Source: Azonexus sp.
GTDB lineage: Bacteria > Pseudomonadota > Gammaproteobacteria > Burkholderiales > Rhodocyclaceae
NCBI GenBank assembly: GCA_023150195.1
Contig: JAKLLI010000088.1
Span: 1 to 7,308 of the forward strand
Reading direction: 5' to 3'
Length of the DNA stretch: 7,308 nt
Shown: positions 1-6,608 of the stretch, one piece after another
Layout: each line of letters opens with the position of its first letter
How positions within the stretch are numbered: the first letter of the stretch is position 1
Program-made: the position numbers and the translations under genes
The notes under the pieces: model-generated
Database searches by the model: none
What the model was told of the DNA's origin: nothing
What the model saw: the letters and a program-made list of their open reading frames with translations, nothing else

Positions 1-151
1 TGCCTTTACCGAGAAAAAATCCATAGCCCGTTTTCAATTTTTTGTAACGCGCCACCTGAGCAACACGCAGCTTAAAACGCGGCGAAAAAACGCCGTGGTC
101 AAAGCGCCGCAAGTCGGCGAAAATATCGGCTTTACGTGCCGGCCGGATCAT
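1..151 (-). CDS. Possible 5' end of an unrecognised minus-strand gene (partial)
   Basis: On the minus strand an open frame begins with ATG at 151-149 and runs 50 codons without a stop to the window edge. It starts MIRPARKADIFADLRR and goes on through FKLRVAQVARYKKLKTGYGF. The translation is rich in Arg and Lys, with regularly spaced hydrophobic and aromatic residues, and looks like the start of a real protein rather than the Arg/Pro/Ser-rich text typical of shadow frames here. I do not recognise a family. Against it: a 50-codon open frame in this less GC-rich stretch can arise by chance, third-position GC is clearly lower than in the neighbouring genes, and the only Shine-Dalgarno-like match is a weak AGG about 7 bases upstream. 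Its start shares bases with that of the plus-strand gene at 150. TTG codons at 157-155 and 166-164 are alternative starts. Confidence 0.45.
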   Translation of the reverse strand, partial: MIRPARKADIFADLRRFDHGVFSPRFKLRVAQVARYKKLKTGYGFFLGKG

Positions 152-737
152 GGACAACCTGATCAAGGATACTGCGACGCTGGAACTCTTCTGCTGGCTG
201 GACGCCGGGGCCGAGTTGCCGGGTTGGGACATACTGAGAGGCAGCCCCTTTGGCGCCACGCTAGCCACCCCGGAAGGCGGCGCCCCGGCAGCCGGCGACC
301 AGCTGCTGCATGTGCAGAATTATTTCGCCGAATACCATCTCGAATACTTTCGCCAGCGCCGCTACAACCATTTCCCCAGCCGCTTGCACGCGCTCCTGCA
401 GTTCGCCACACGGACCGATGCGATGACCTTCCGTCACAAGCACCCGGATCGCGTCTTCGGCAAGAACCTCTCCTGCGCGCAAACCAAAGGGGCTTACATC
501 TGCTCCTTCCACGATGCCAGCTGGCTGGATTACCTGCGGCTGCCACATAGCCTGTCGCTGGCTGCCCTGGATGAAGTCGCGGATCACTACTGGTCTGGCC
601 GCACCGTGGAGGAAGTCGGCCTCACGTTCATGAACGAACCCTGGCACGAGCCCCCCGTCATCGAAGCCCTGTATCAGGGCGCGCTGGAGCCTGTCTGGGG
701 ACACGAACAATCGGGCTGGCTGCCCGGCTTCCGTTAG
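150..737 (+). CDS. Protein of unknown function, DUF2441-like
   Basis: This is a 195-residue soluble protein with no signal peptide or membrane segment. I cannot assign a function. From memory, the core from about residue 54 to 183 resembles the DUF2441 family. It has an HVQNYFAEYH stretch, then an R..R....FPSRLHALLQF block (residues 70-85), an alternating region, and near the C-terminus ADHYWSG (144-150) and EPPVIEALYQGALEPV (167-182). The first 50 residues look like a separate, variable N-terminal part. The ATG at 150 is the first ordinary start codon in the frame after the in-frame stop at 57-59, so the N-terminus cannot extend upstream with a standard start; no good ribosome binding site precedes it. 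The gene ends 7 bases before the exporter adaptor gene, which suggests cotranscription and perhaps a role linked to the exporter. The family resemblance is a recollection, not a search result. Confidence 0.8.
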   Translation: MDNLIKDTATLELFCWLDAGAELPGWDILRGSPFGATLATPEGGAPAAGDQLLHVQNYFAEYHLEYFRQRRYNHFPSRLHALLQFATRTDAMTFRHKHPDRVFGKNLSCAQTKGAYICSFHDASWLDYLRLPHSLSLAALDEVADHYWSGRTVEEVGLTFMNEPWHEPPVIEALYQGALEPVWGHEQSGWLPGFR

Positions 738-744
738 GCACACC

Positions 745-1884
745 ATGCGTCGCTTTCTCCCGCTTTTCCTGATTCTGGCCCTACTGGGCGCCGCCATTTT
801 CTGGTTCACCCGCCCCAAGCCGCTGGCGGTCAGCGTGCGTGAAGTCGCTGTCGGCAAAGTGGAATCCACCCTCGCCAATACCCGCGCCGGTACCGTCGAG
901 GCCTGTCAGCGTACCAAGCTGTCGACCATCATGGGCGGGCGGATCGAGTACCTCGGGGTCAAGGAAGGCGACAAGGTCAAGAAGGGGCAATTGCTGCTCA
1001 AGCTGTGGAACGATGACCAGCAGGCCAATGCCGCTTTGGCGCAAGCGCAGATCACGCTGTCGGCAAAGCGCAGCGACGAAGCCTGCATCGCTGCGGTCAA
1101 CGCGGAAAAGGAGGCAAAACGCCAGGCTGACCTGCGCGTGCGCGGCTTTGTCTCGCCGAGCAAGGAAGAGGCCGCCCGTACCGAAGCGGCCGTCCGTCGT
1201 GCCGCCTGTGACACCAGCAAGGCCGATGTCGCACAAGCCGAGGCCAAGCTCAGGGCCACGCGCGTCGAACAGGGGCGTGTCGCCCTCTATGCCCCTTTCG
1301 ATGGCATCGTCGCCAAGATCGTGGGCGAACTGGGCGAATATTCCACCCCCTCACCCCCGGGGGTGCCTACGCCGCCGGCGATTGACCTCATCGACGACAC
1401 CTGCCTTTACGTCAAGGCGCCCATGGATGAAGTCGACGCCCCCAAAATCCATCCCGGTCAGCCGGTGCGGATTTCGCTCGACGCGCTCCCCGGCCAGAGC
1501 CTGCCGGGCAAGGTCAGACGCGTCGCGCCCTACGTATCGGCAGTGGAAAAGCAGGCGCGCACGGTGGACATCGAAGTCGATTTCGACCAACCGGGCGAGG
1601 CCGGCAAGTTGCTGGTTGGCTATAGCGCCGACGTGGAAATCATTCTTGCGGGCCGCGATCAGGTCTTGCGCGTCCCGGCCACGGCGCTGCAGGAGGGCGG
1701 CAAGGTGCTGGTGCTCAATGCGGGCATGCTGGAAGCGCGACAGATCAAGACCGGACTGGCCAACTGGGAATACGCCGAAGTCCTGGAAGGCCTGGCTGCA
1801 GGCGATCTCGTCGTCACCTCGCTGGAACGCAGCGGCGTCAAGGCCGGCATCAAGGCCGTCGCCGACAGCCAGCCGGGCAAGTAG
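745..1884 (+). CDS. Periplasmic adaptor (membrane fusion) subunit, HlyD/MacA type
   Basis: A 379-residue adaptor that would link the inner-membrane ABC transporter to a TolC-like outer-membrane channel. Residues 3-21 form a hydrophobic N-terminal anchor after MRR, with the rest in the periplasm. Two lipoyl half-motifs are visible: residues 64-89 (GGRIEYLGVKEGDKVKKGQL and following) and 178-199 (APFDGIVAKIVGELGEY). They flank an Ala/Lys/Glu-rich helical hairpin (about 91-175) with its turn near RGFVSPS at 133-139. A beta-barrel region follows (about 218-305), then a membrane-proximal domain with the typical VPATAL stretch at 310-315. Cysteines at 53, 114, 155 and 220 are unusual for a periplasmic adaptor. 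Length matches MacA (about 370). The substrate cannot be told. RND adaptors share this fold, but the ABC genes directly downstream make the MacA-type role much more likely. The only ribosome-binding match is a weak AGG overlapping the upstream stop codon. Confidence 0.93.
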   Translation: MRRFLPLFLILALLGAAIFWFTRPKPLAVSVREVAVGKVESTLANTRAGTVEACQRTKLSTIMGGRIEYLGVKEGDKVKKGQLLLKLWNDDQQANAALAQAQITLSAKRSDEACIAAVNAEKEAKRQADLRVRGFVSPSKEEAARTEAAVRRAACDTSKADVAQAEAKLRATRVEQGRVALYAPFDGIVAKIVGELGEYSTPSPPGVPTPPAIDLIDDTCLYVKAPMDEVDAPKIHPGQPVRISLDALPGQSLPGKVRRVAPYVSAVEKQARTVDIEVDFDQPGEAGKLLVGYSADVEIILAGRDQVLRVPATALQEGGKVLVLNAGMLEARQIKTGLANWEYAEVLEGLAAGDLVVTSLERSGVKAGIKAVADSQPGK

Positions 1885-2577
1885 ATGGCGCTGATCCAAC
1901 TTGCCGGTATCTGCCGCCGCTTCCAGTTGGGCGACACCACGGTCAACGCCCTCGCCGACCTCAATTTGCAGATTGACGCCGGCGATTACGTGGCCGTGAT
2001 GGGGCCTTCCGGCTCCGGCAAATCAACCCTGCTCAATCTGCTCGGCCTGCTCGACCGCCCCGATGCAGGCCATTACCTGCTGGAAGGCCGGGATGTGACC
2101 ACGCTCTCGCCCGACGAGCAGGCCAAAGTCCGCAGCCAGCGGATCGGTTTCGTCTTCCAGAGTTTTCATCTGGTCCCGCGCCTGACCGCCGCCGAAAACA
2201 TCGCGCTACCGATGACGCTGGCCGGCATCGCCCCTGCCGAGCGCGAGCGCCGGGTGGCGCAAGCGCTCAAGGATTTCAGCCTGGATCACCGCGCCGACCA
2301 CAAGCCCGACCAACTCTCCGGCGGCCAACGCCAGCGCGTCGCCATTGCCCGTGCCACCATCATGCAGCCCCCGCTGATTCTGGCCGACGAGCCAACCGGC
2401 AACCTCGACCGTCATACCGGCGAGGAAGTGGTGCATCTGCTGGAAGGCCTGAATGCGCGCGGCGTGACGCTCATCGTGGTGACGCATGATCCGGCGATGG
2501 GTGCGCGCGCCCGACGCCAACTGGTGATGGAAGACGGGCATCTCAAGCAGGACAGCGCCGGCCATGCGCCCGGCTGA
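1885..2577 (+). CDS. ABC transporter ATP-binding protein, MacB/LolD type
   Basis: A 230-residue cytoplasmic ATPase that powers the exporter encoded around it. All the motifs of a functional nucleotide-binding domain are present: Walker [10 protein letters not shown] (residues 40-48), Q-loop Gln92 in FVFQSFHL, signature LSGGQ (144-148), Walker B LILADE with the catalytic Glu169, the D-loop in TGNLD (171-175) and the switch His201 in VVTHD. The phrases [10 protein letters not shown] and ADEPTGNLD are typical of the MacB/LolD/FtsE branch, whose members act mechanically on the periplasm rather than moving substrate through the membrane domain. Unlike E. coli MacB, where this domain is fused to the permease, it is a free subunit here. 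The ATG directly follows the adaptor's TAG, and the gene overlaps the next by 14 bases, both pointing to translational coupling. LolD is an alternative name, but the neighbouring adaptor argues against lipoprotein sorting. Confidence 0.96.
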   Translation: MALIQLAGICRRFQLGDTTVNALADLNLQIDAGDYVAVMGPSGSGKSTLLNLLGLLDRPDAGHYLLEGRDVTTLSPDEQAKVRSQRIGFVFQSFHLVPRLTAAENIALPMTLAGIAPAERERRVAQALKDFSLDHRADHKPDQLSGGQRQRVAIARATIMQPPLILADEPTGNLDRHTGEEVVHLLEGLNARGVTLIVVTHDPAMGARARRQLVMEDGHLKQDSAGHAPG

Positions 2578-3772
2578 CTTATTCCGCTTTGCCCGGGATG
2601 CCGCCACCGGCTACCCGGTGCGCACCGCACTGTCGGTGCTGGCGATGGCGATTGGCGTTGCCGCCGTCGTGCTGCTGACCGCGCTTGGCGATGGTGCCCG
2701 CCGTTACGTGGTCGGCCAGTTTTCCTCGCTGGGCACCAATCTGGTCATCGTGCTGCCGGGTCGCACCGGCACCGGCGGTTTCAATCCTGCCACGGCCATC
2801 ACCAACACCCCACGCGATCTCACGGTCGACGATGCGGCGGCGATCAAAAGAGCCCCTGCGGTGCAGCGCGTGGCACCGCTCACCGTCGGCACCTCGGAAA
2901 TCAGTACCGCCGGACGGCTGCGCGAAGTGATGGTTGCCGGCACCACGCACGATTATTTCGCCATTCGTGGCTTCGTGACGGCGCAAGGCACACCGCTACC
3001 GGACGAGGACTGGAACCGCGGCGCCTCCGTGGTGGTCATTGGCGCCAAAATTCGCGAAGAACTGTTTGGCAACGACGCGGCGATCGGCCAACTGGTGCGC
3101 ATCGGCGATCGCCGGGTGCGGGTGATCGGCGTGCTGAAACCGGTCGGTCAGGGGCTGGGCATGAATACCGACGAACTGGCCATCGTCCCGGTCTCGCTGG
3201 CACAGGCCCTGTTCAACACCAACACCCTGTTCCGCGTGCTGATCGAGGCGCGCAGTCGCGATGCCATTCCCGCGGCGCGCGAGCAGGCGCTGGCGGTCCT
3301 GAAACAACGTCATCGCGGCGAAGAGGACGTGACGGTGATTACGCAGGATGCCGTGCTCGCCACCTTCGACAAGCTGTTGGGCGCCCTGACGCTGGCGGTC
3401 GCCGGCATTGCCGCCATCAGTCTGGCGGTGGCCGGTATTCTGGTCATGAACGTGATGCTGGTCGCCGTCACCCAGCGCACCGGCGAAATTGGCCTGCTCA
3501 AGGCGCTGGGCGCACCGGCCCGCACCATCCGGCTGGCCTTTCTCAGCGAAGCCGCCATGCTGTCGGCGATGGGTGCGGTATTGGGCTATCTGCTCGGTCA
3601 GGCCGGCGCTTTCGTGCTGCGCCAGCTGTTCCCCGTCTTTCCGGCCTATGCGCCCAACTGGGCCGTAATCGCGGGACTGGGCACGGCACTGGGCACCGGC
3701 CTGCTCTTCGGCTATCTGCCGGCGCGCCGCGCGGCACGGCTCGACCCGGTTCAGGCCCTGATGAAGCACTGA
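2564..3772 (+). CDS. ABC transporter permease, MacB/FtsX type (first of two)
   Basis: A 402-residue inner-membrane protein with the four-helix MacB/FtsX layout. TM1 lies at about residues 20-42 (RTALSVLAMAIGVAAVVLLT). A large periplasmic domain (about 45-265) corresponds to the MacB core domain. TM2 is at about 271-300, TM3 at about 325-355 and TM4 at about 365-385. The cytoplasmic coupling segment between TM2 and TM3 is well kept as TQRTGEIGLLKALGA (303-317), and the C-terminus carries the family signature LPARRAARLDPVQAL (385-399). The start at 2564 lies inside the ATPase gene and gives an N-terminus ([10 protein letters not shown]) typical of the family. There is no fused ATPase domain, so it depends on the upstream protein, and it probably pairs with the second permease. 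Its transported substrate is unknown. Confidence 0.94.
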   Translation: MRPADLFRFARDAATGYPVRTALSVLAMAIGVAAVVLLTALGDGARRYVVGQFSSLGTNLVIVLPGRTGTGGFNPATAITNTPRDLTVDDAAAIKRAPAVQRVAPLTVGTSEISTAGRLREVMVAGTTHDYFAIRGFVTAQGTPLPDEDWNRGASVVVIGAKIREELFGNDAAIGQLVRIGDRRVRVIGVLKPVGQGLGMNTDELAIVPVSLAQALFNTNTLFRVLIEARSRDAIPAAREQALAVLKQRHRGEEDVTVITQDAVLATFDKLLGALTLAVAGIAAISLAVAGILVMNVMLVAVTQRTGEIGLLKALGAPARTIRLAFLSEAAMLSAMGAVLGYLLGQAGAFVLRQLFPVFPAYAPNWAVIAGLGTALGTGLLFGYLPARRAARLDPVQALMKH

Positions 3773-3773
3773 G

Positions 3774-4973
3774 ATGCTGCTCGCCGACGCCCTCCGACTG
3801 GCCCTTCGCGCCGTCACCGCCCAGCGCCTGAGAAGCTTTCTGACCCTGCTGGGTATTGCGGTGGGCATTGCTTCGGTCATTCTCCTGACCTCGATTGGAG
3901 AAGGCATTCACCGCTACGTGCTGGGTGAGTTCGGCCAGTTCGGGACCAACGTCATCACCATTGCGCCGGGCAAAACGCGCACCGGCGGCGCCCCCGGCGG
4001 CCTGCCGTCCAGCGCCCGCCCGCTGTCGCTGGACGATGCCTTGTCGCTCAAGCGCCTGCCCAACGTGATCGCGGTCACGCCCAATGTGCGCGGCAACTCG
4101 GAAGTGGAAGGCAACGGACGGACGCGGCGCACGCTGGTGTATGGGGTCAATGTGGATTCGCGCATCGTCTTCCGGTCAACCGTGAAATCCGGCCAATTCC
4201 TGCCCGACGACGATGTCCGCAATGCCCGCGCTTTTGTCGTGCTGGGCAGCAAATTGAAGGATGAGCTTTTCGGCAGCGACAATCCGCTCGGCCAGCGCCT
4301 GCGCATCGGCGGCCTGCATTTCCGCATCGTCGGCGTGATGGCCCCCAAGGGGCAGTTCCTCGGCATCGACCTGGACGACACCGCCTTCATTCCCGCCGGC
4401 CGTGCGCAGGAGCTGTTCAACCGCGAGGGCTGCGACGAAATCAACCTCGCCGCCAGCGAAGGTGTCCCGGCAGCACGGGTGGCGGACAGCATTCGCCAGC
4501 ACCTCTTGCAGCGGCATGGGCGCGAGGATTTCACTATTGTGACTCAGGAAGAAATGCTGAAAACCCTGTCCAACATCCTCAACGTGCTGACCCTGGCCGT
4601 GGGCGCACTAGGGGGAATTTCCTTGCTGGTCGGCGGCGTGGGCATCGTCACCATCATGACCATTGCGGTCAGCGAACGGACGGGTGAAATCGGCCTGCTG
4701 GTTGCGCTCGGTGCGCCGCGCCGAACCATTCTTGGCCTGTTTCTGGGTGAGGCGGTGGCCTTGTCGGCACTGGGCGGCATCTTTGGCCTGCTGCTGGGCG
4801 TCGGGCTGGCCCAGCTGATTCACTGGCTGGTGCCGGCGCTGCCGGTCCACACCCCGCTAAGCTTTGTTTTGCTGGCCGAGGGCATCGCCATCGCCATCGG
4901 GCTTGCCGCTGGCGTCTTGCCGGCCCGGCGTGCCGCTTTACTCGACCCGGTCGAGGCACTACGTACCGAATGA
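3774..4973 (+). CDS. ABC transporter permease, MacB/FtsX type (second of two)
   Basis: A 399-residue permease with the same architecture as its upstream neighbour. TM1 is at about residues 20-42, the periplasmic domain at about 45-262, and TM2, TM3 and TM4 at about 268-300, 320-352 and 365-383. The coupling segment is SERTGEIGLLVALGA (300-314) and the C-terminus is LPARRAALLDPVEAL (382-396). The two proteins match throughout in order and spacing (for example GTNLVIVLPGRT against GTNVITIAPGKT, and the ELFG and VIGV/IVGV blocks) but differ at many positions, so they look like an old tandem duplication. Here TM2 is richer in Gly/Val (GGVGIVTIMT), and a single Cys220 sits in the periplasmic domain. 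The ATG is one base after the previous stop, as expected for two subunits made in equal amounts. It is the last gene of the exporter operon. Confidence 0.94.
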   Translation: MLLADALRLALRAVTAQRLRSFLTLLGIAVGIASVILLTSIGEGIHRYVLGEFGQFGTNVITIAPGKTRTGGAPGGLPSSARPLSLDDALSLKRLPNVIAVTPNVRGNSEVEGNGRTRRTLVYGVNVDSRIVFRSTVKSGQFLPDDDVRNARAFVVLGSKLKDELFGSDNPLGQRLRIGGLHFRIVGVMAPKGQFLGIDLDDTAFIPAGRAQELFNREGCDEINLAASEGVPAARVADSIRQHLLQRHGREDFTIVTQEEMLKTLSNILNVLTLAVGALGGISLLVGGVGIVTIMTIAVSERTGEIGLLVALGAPRRTILGLFLGEAVALSALGGIFGLLLGVGLAQLIHWLVPALPVHTPLSFVLLAEGIAIAIGLAAGVLPARRAALLDPVEALRTE

Positions 4974-4986
4974 GTCCGCGCACCAC

Positions 4987-5002
4987 CATACGCTAACGTA
5001 TG
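4987..5002. repeat. 16-base dyad upstream of the hydratase gene
   Basis: CATACG and CGTATG form perfect 6-base arms around CTAA. The same bases also hold a 10-base-spaced direct near-repeat, TACGCTA then TATGCTA (4989-4995 and 4999-5005). It lies in the 75-base gap between the exporter operon and the hydratase gene and has no T-run after it, so it does not look like a terminator. A repressor operator overlapping the hydratase promoter is a reasonable guess. I see no convincing -35/-10 pair here, only the weak -10-like TATGCT at 4999-5004. Confidence 0.4.
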
Positions 5003-5035
5003 CTAGAGTTTCGTTTCCAATTTCAATAACTGCAC

Positions 5036-5041
5036 GAGGAG
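5036..5041 (+). promoter_or_regulatory. Ribosome binding site of the hydratase gene
   Basis: GAGGAG stands 7 bases before the ATG at 5049. It is one of the strongest Shine-Dalgarno matches in the window and fixes the start. Together with the 75-base gap it suggests that this gene is expressed on its own rather than as the tail of the exporter operon. Confidence 0.85.
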
Positions 5042-5048
5042 TTCCAGC

Positions 5049-5471
5049 ATGGCGTATCACATCGATGAACTGCAACCCGGCATGTCCGCGAGCACGTCCA
5101 AAACCGTGACCGAAACCGACATCGTCCTCTTTGCCGGCATTTCCACTGACGTCAATCCCGCCCACCTCGACGAGGAATATTGCAAGGGCACAATGTTCGG
5201 CACGCGCATCGCCCACGGCATGCTCTCCGCCGGCTTCATTTCCGCCACGCTGGCCAACAAGCTCCCAGGCCCCGGCACCATTTACCTGTCGCAAACCCTC
5301 AAGTTCAAAGCGCCGGTCAAGCCGGGCGATACCGTGACGGCCACCGTCACTGTCCGTGAAGTGAATGTCGCCAAAAACCGCGTCATCCTCGACACCGTGT
5401 GCACCGTCGCCGGCAAGACCGTGATCGAAGGCGAATGCCTGATGATGCCGCCGGTTCGCCCCGCCGCCTGA
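5049..5471 (+). CDS. phaJ: (R)-specific enoyl-CoA hydratase, MaoC/PhaJ type
   Basis: A 140-residue single hot-dog-fold protein predicted to hydrate trans-2-enoyl-CoA to (R)-3-hydroxyacyl-CoA, the route from fatty-acid beta-oxidation into polyhydroxyalkanoate monomers. The hydratase-2 motif is clear: FAGISTDVNPAHLDEEY at residues 28-44, with the proposed catalytic pair Asp34 and His39 spaced by five as in Aeromonas PhaJ (Asp31/His36). It is followed by MFGTRIAHGMLSAGFIS (49-65), LPGPGTIYLSQTLKFKAPV (72-90) and GDTV. The length fits the short PhaJ proteins (about 135-155 residues). No signal peptide, so cytoplasmic. No PHA synthase or other pha gene is in the window, so a role in PHA synthesis is an inference; general MaoC-family dehydratase is the safer name. 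The gene stands alone, with its own ribosome binding site upstream and a terminator downstream. Confidence 0.88.
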   Translation: MAYHIDELQPGMSASTSKTVTETDIVLFAGISTDVNPAHLDEEYCKGTMFGTRIAHGMLSAGFISATLANKLPGPGTIYLSQTLKFKAPVKPGDTVTATVTVREVNVAKNRVILDTVCTVAGKTVIEGECLMMPPVRPAA

Positions 5472-5486
5472 TCATCCCTGCCAAAG

Positions 5487-5523
5487 AAAACGCCGGTCTG
5501 GTTTGCACCAGCCGGCGTTTTTT
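5487..5523. terminator. Rho-independent terminator, probably bidirectional
   Basis: AAAACGCCGG (5487-5496) pairs with CCGGCGTTTT (5512-5521). After one bulged T, an inner CTGGT/ACCAG stem closes on the loop TTGC. Six Ts (5518-5523) follow on the plus strand, 16 bases after the hydratase stop. On the minus strand the stem is followed by TTTTCTTT, so it can also stop transcription from the convergent pseudouridine synthase gene. Confidence 0.9.
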
Positions 5524-5555
5524 GTTGGGTATCGCGGTCGACCGCAGCATGCAGC

Positions 5556-6608
5556 TTAAAACGCTTCGTCGGCCCGCAGGAATCGCCATTGGCCCATCGG
5601 CAGATCGCCCAGACGCACGCGCCCAATACGCACCCGCTTCAGGCCGACCACCTTGAGGCCAACCAGTTCGCACATACGGCGAATCTGACGCTTTTTGCCT
5701 TCTTTCAGGATGAAATGCAGCTGATCTTCATTCAGTTGCTTCACCCAGGCCGGCTTGAGCGGTTTGCCATCCAGTTCGAGGCCGTGGCGTAGCAACTCCA
5801 GTCCGCCCTTGACCATCTGACCGCTGACGCGCACCAGATATTCCTTTTCGGCTTGACTATCATCACCGATCAGTTTCTTGGCCACCCGGCCATCGGCGGT
5901 CAACACCAATAAACCTGTGGAATCGACGTCCAGGCGACCTGCTGGCGCCAGGCCGCGCATCATCCACGGCTTGTATTCCGGATCGCCGGACTGAACCAGC
6001 TGATTTTCGGCCGTGATCAAGGTCACCGCTGGCGTACAGCCGGGTTCAGGCTGACCGGACACATAGCCAACCGGCTTGTGCAGCAGGATGGTGACCTGTT
6101 TGGCCTGATCGCGCACCGCTTCCTTCGAGATCACGATCTCGGCGGCAGGGTCGATACGGGAGCCGAGCTCGCTGACCGGCACGCCATCCACGAGCACCCA
6201 GCCGCGCTCGATCCACAGATCGGCCTCGCGGCGAGAACAAATGCCTCGCTCGGACATCACCTTGGAGAGGCGAACGCCCGTGGGCGCATCACCACTGGCC
6301 GGCTTCGGAGCCACCCGGGCAGGCTGCCCGGTGCTGTTGGCCGGCGCACTCGACGGGGCGACATAGGGTTTGCGTACCGGCGAACCCCCGCGCAGAGGCG
6401 TGCGCTTGCCGGCCGACTCGGTCGCACGCGCCTGCTTGCGCACGCCCAGCGTACCAGCCGGCTTGTCTTCTGCTGCATTGACGGCCGGCTCGGCATCAGC
6501 GGCCTTTGCCGCCGCAGCGGGCGTTTTTTCCGGTTCAGGCAAGTCGACCGCAACCTCAGCCGCGGCAGGCTGGCGCCATTTTGCCCAGGGATCGTCAGCT
6601 TGGCTCAT
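5556..6608 (-). CDS. rRNA pseudouridine synthase, RsuA/RluB/RluF family, with long N-terminal tail
   Basis: A 350-residue cytoplasmic enzyme predicted to convert a uridine in ribosomal RNA to pseudouridine. An S4 RNA-binding domain is at about residues 111-160 ([20 protein letters not shown]). The catalytic domain follows, with [16 protein letters not shown] (175-190), the active-site motif [14 protein letters not shown] (224-237; catalytic Asp227), the EKEYLV block (254-259) and [16 protein letters not shown] (302-317). The ending LPMGQWRFL is like RluF, but the exact target base cannot be read from sequence, so I give no symbol. Residues 1-110 are a Pro/Ala/Lys-rich, low-complexity extension that most family members lack at this end. 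The start at 6608 overlaps the FKBP stop as ATGA, which supports translational coupling; the open frame continues further upstream, but there it reads Arg-rich text antisense-shifted to the FKBP gene. There is no clear ribosome binding site. Confidence 0.93.
   Translation of the reverse strand: MSQADDPWAKWRQPAAAEVAVDLPEPEKTPAAAAKAADAEPAVNAAEDKPAGTLGVRKQARATESAGKRTPLRGGSPVRKPYVAPSSAPANSTGQPARVAPKPASGDAPTGVRLSKVMSERGICSRREADLWIERGWVLVDGVPVSELGSRIDPAAEIVISKEAVRDQAKQVTILLHKPVGYVSGQPEPGCTPAVTLITAENQLVQSGDPEYKPWMMRGLAPAGRLDVDSTGLLVLTADGRVAKKLIGDDSQAEKEYLVRVSGQMVKGGLELLRHGLELDGKPLKPAWVKQLNEDQLHFILKEGKKRQIRRMCELVGLKVVGLKRVRIGRVRLGDLPMGQWRFLRADEAF

Noticed and set aside
78..97. Hairpin with a loop of six A (CGGCG-AAAAAA-CGCCG core) as a terminator
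   Set aside because: The plus strand has no T-run after the stem, and the minus strand has only TTTT; the stem is short and lies inside the candidate minus-strand frame.
95..550. Plus-strand 151-codon open frame overlapping the DUF2441-like gene
   Set aside because: Its translation is Arg/Pro/Gly-rich and lacks structure, whereas the frame starting at 150 has protein-like composition and conserved-looking blocks.
839..1894. Long plus-strand open frame (351 codons) inside the adaptor gene
   Set aside because: It reads as Arg/Ser/Pro-rich text without any domain and is frame-shifted against a clearly recognisable adaptor; such shadows are usual in GC-rich DNA.
2996..3907. Minus-strand open frame of 303 codons opposite the permeases
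   Set aside because: It is rich in Gln, Arg, His and Gly with no motif or ribosome binding site, and lies antisense to two well-supported permease genes.
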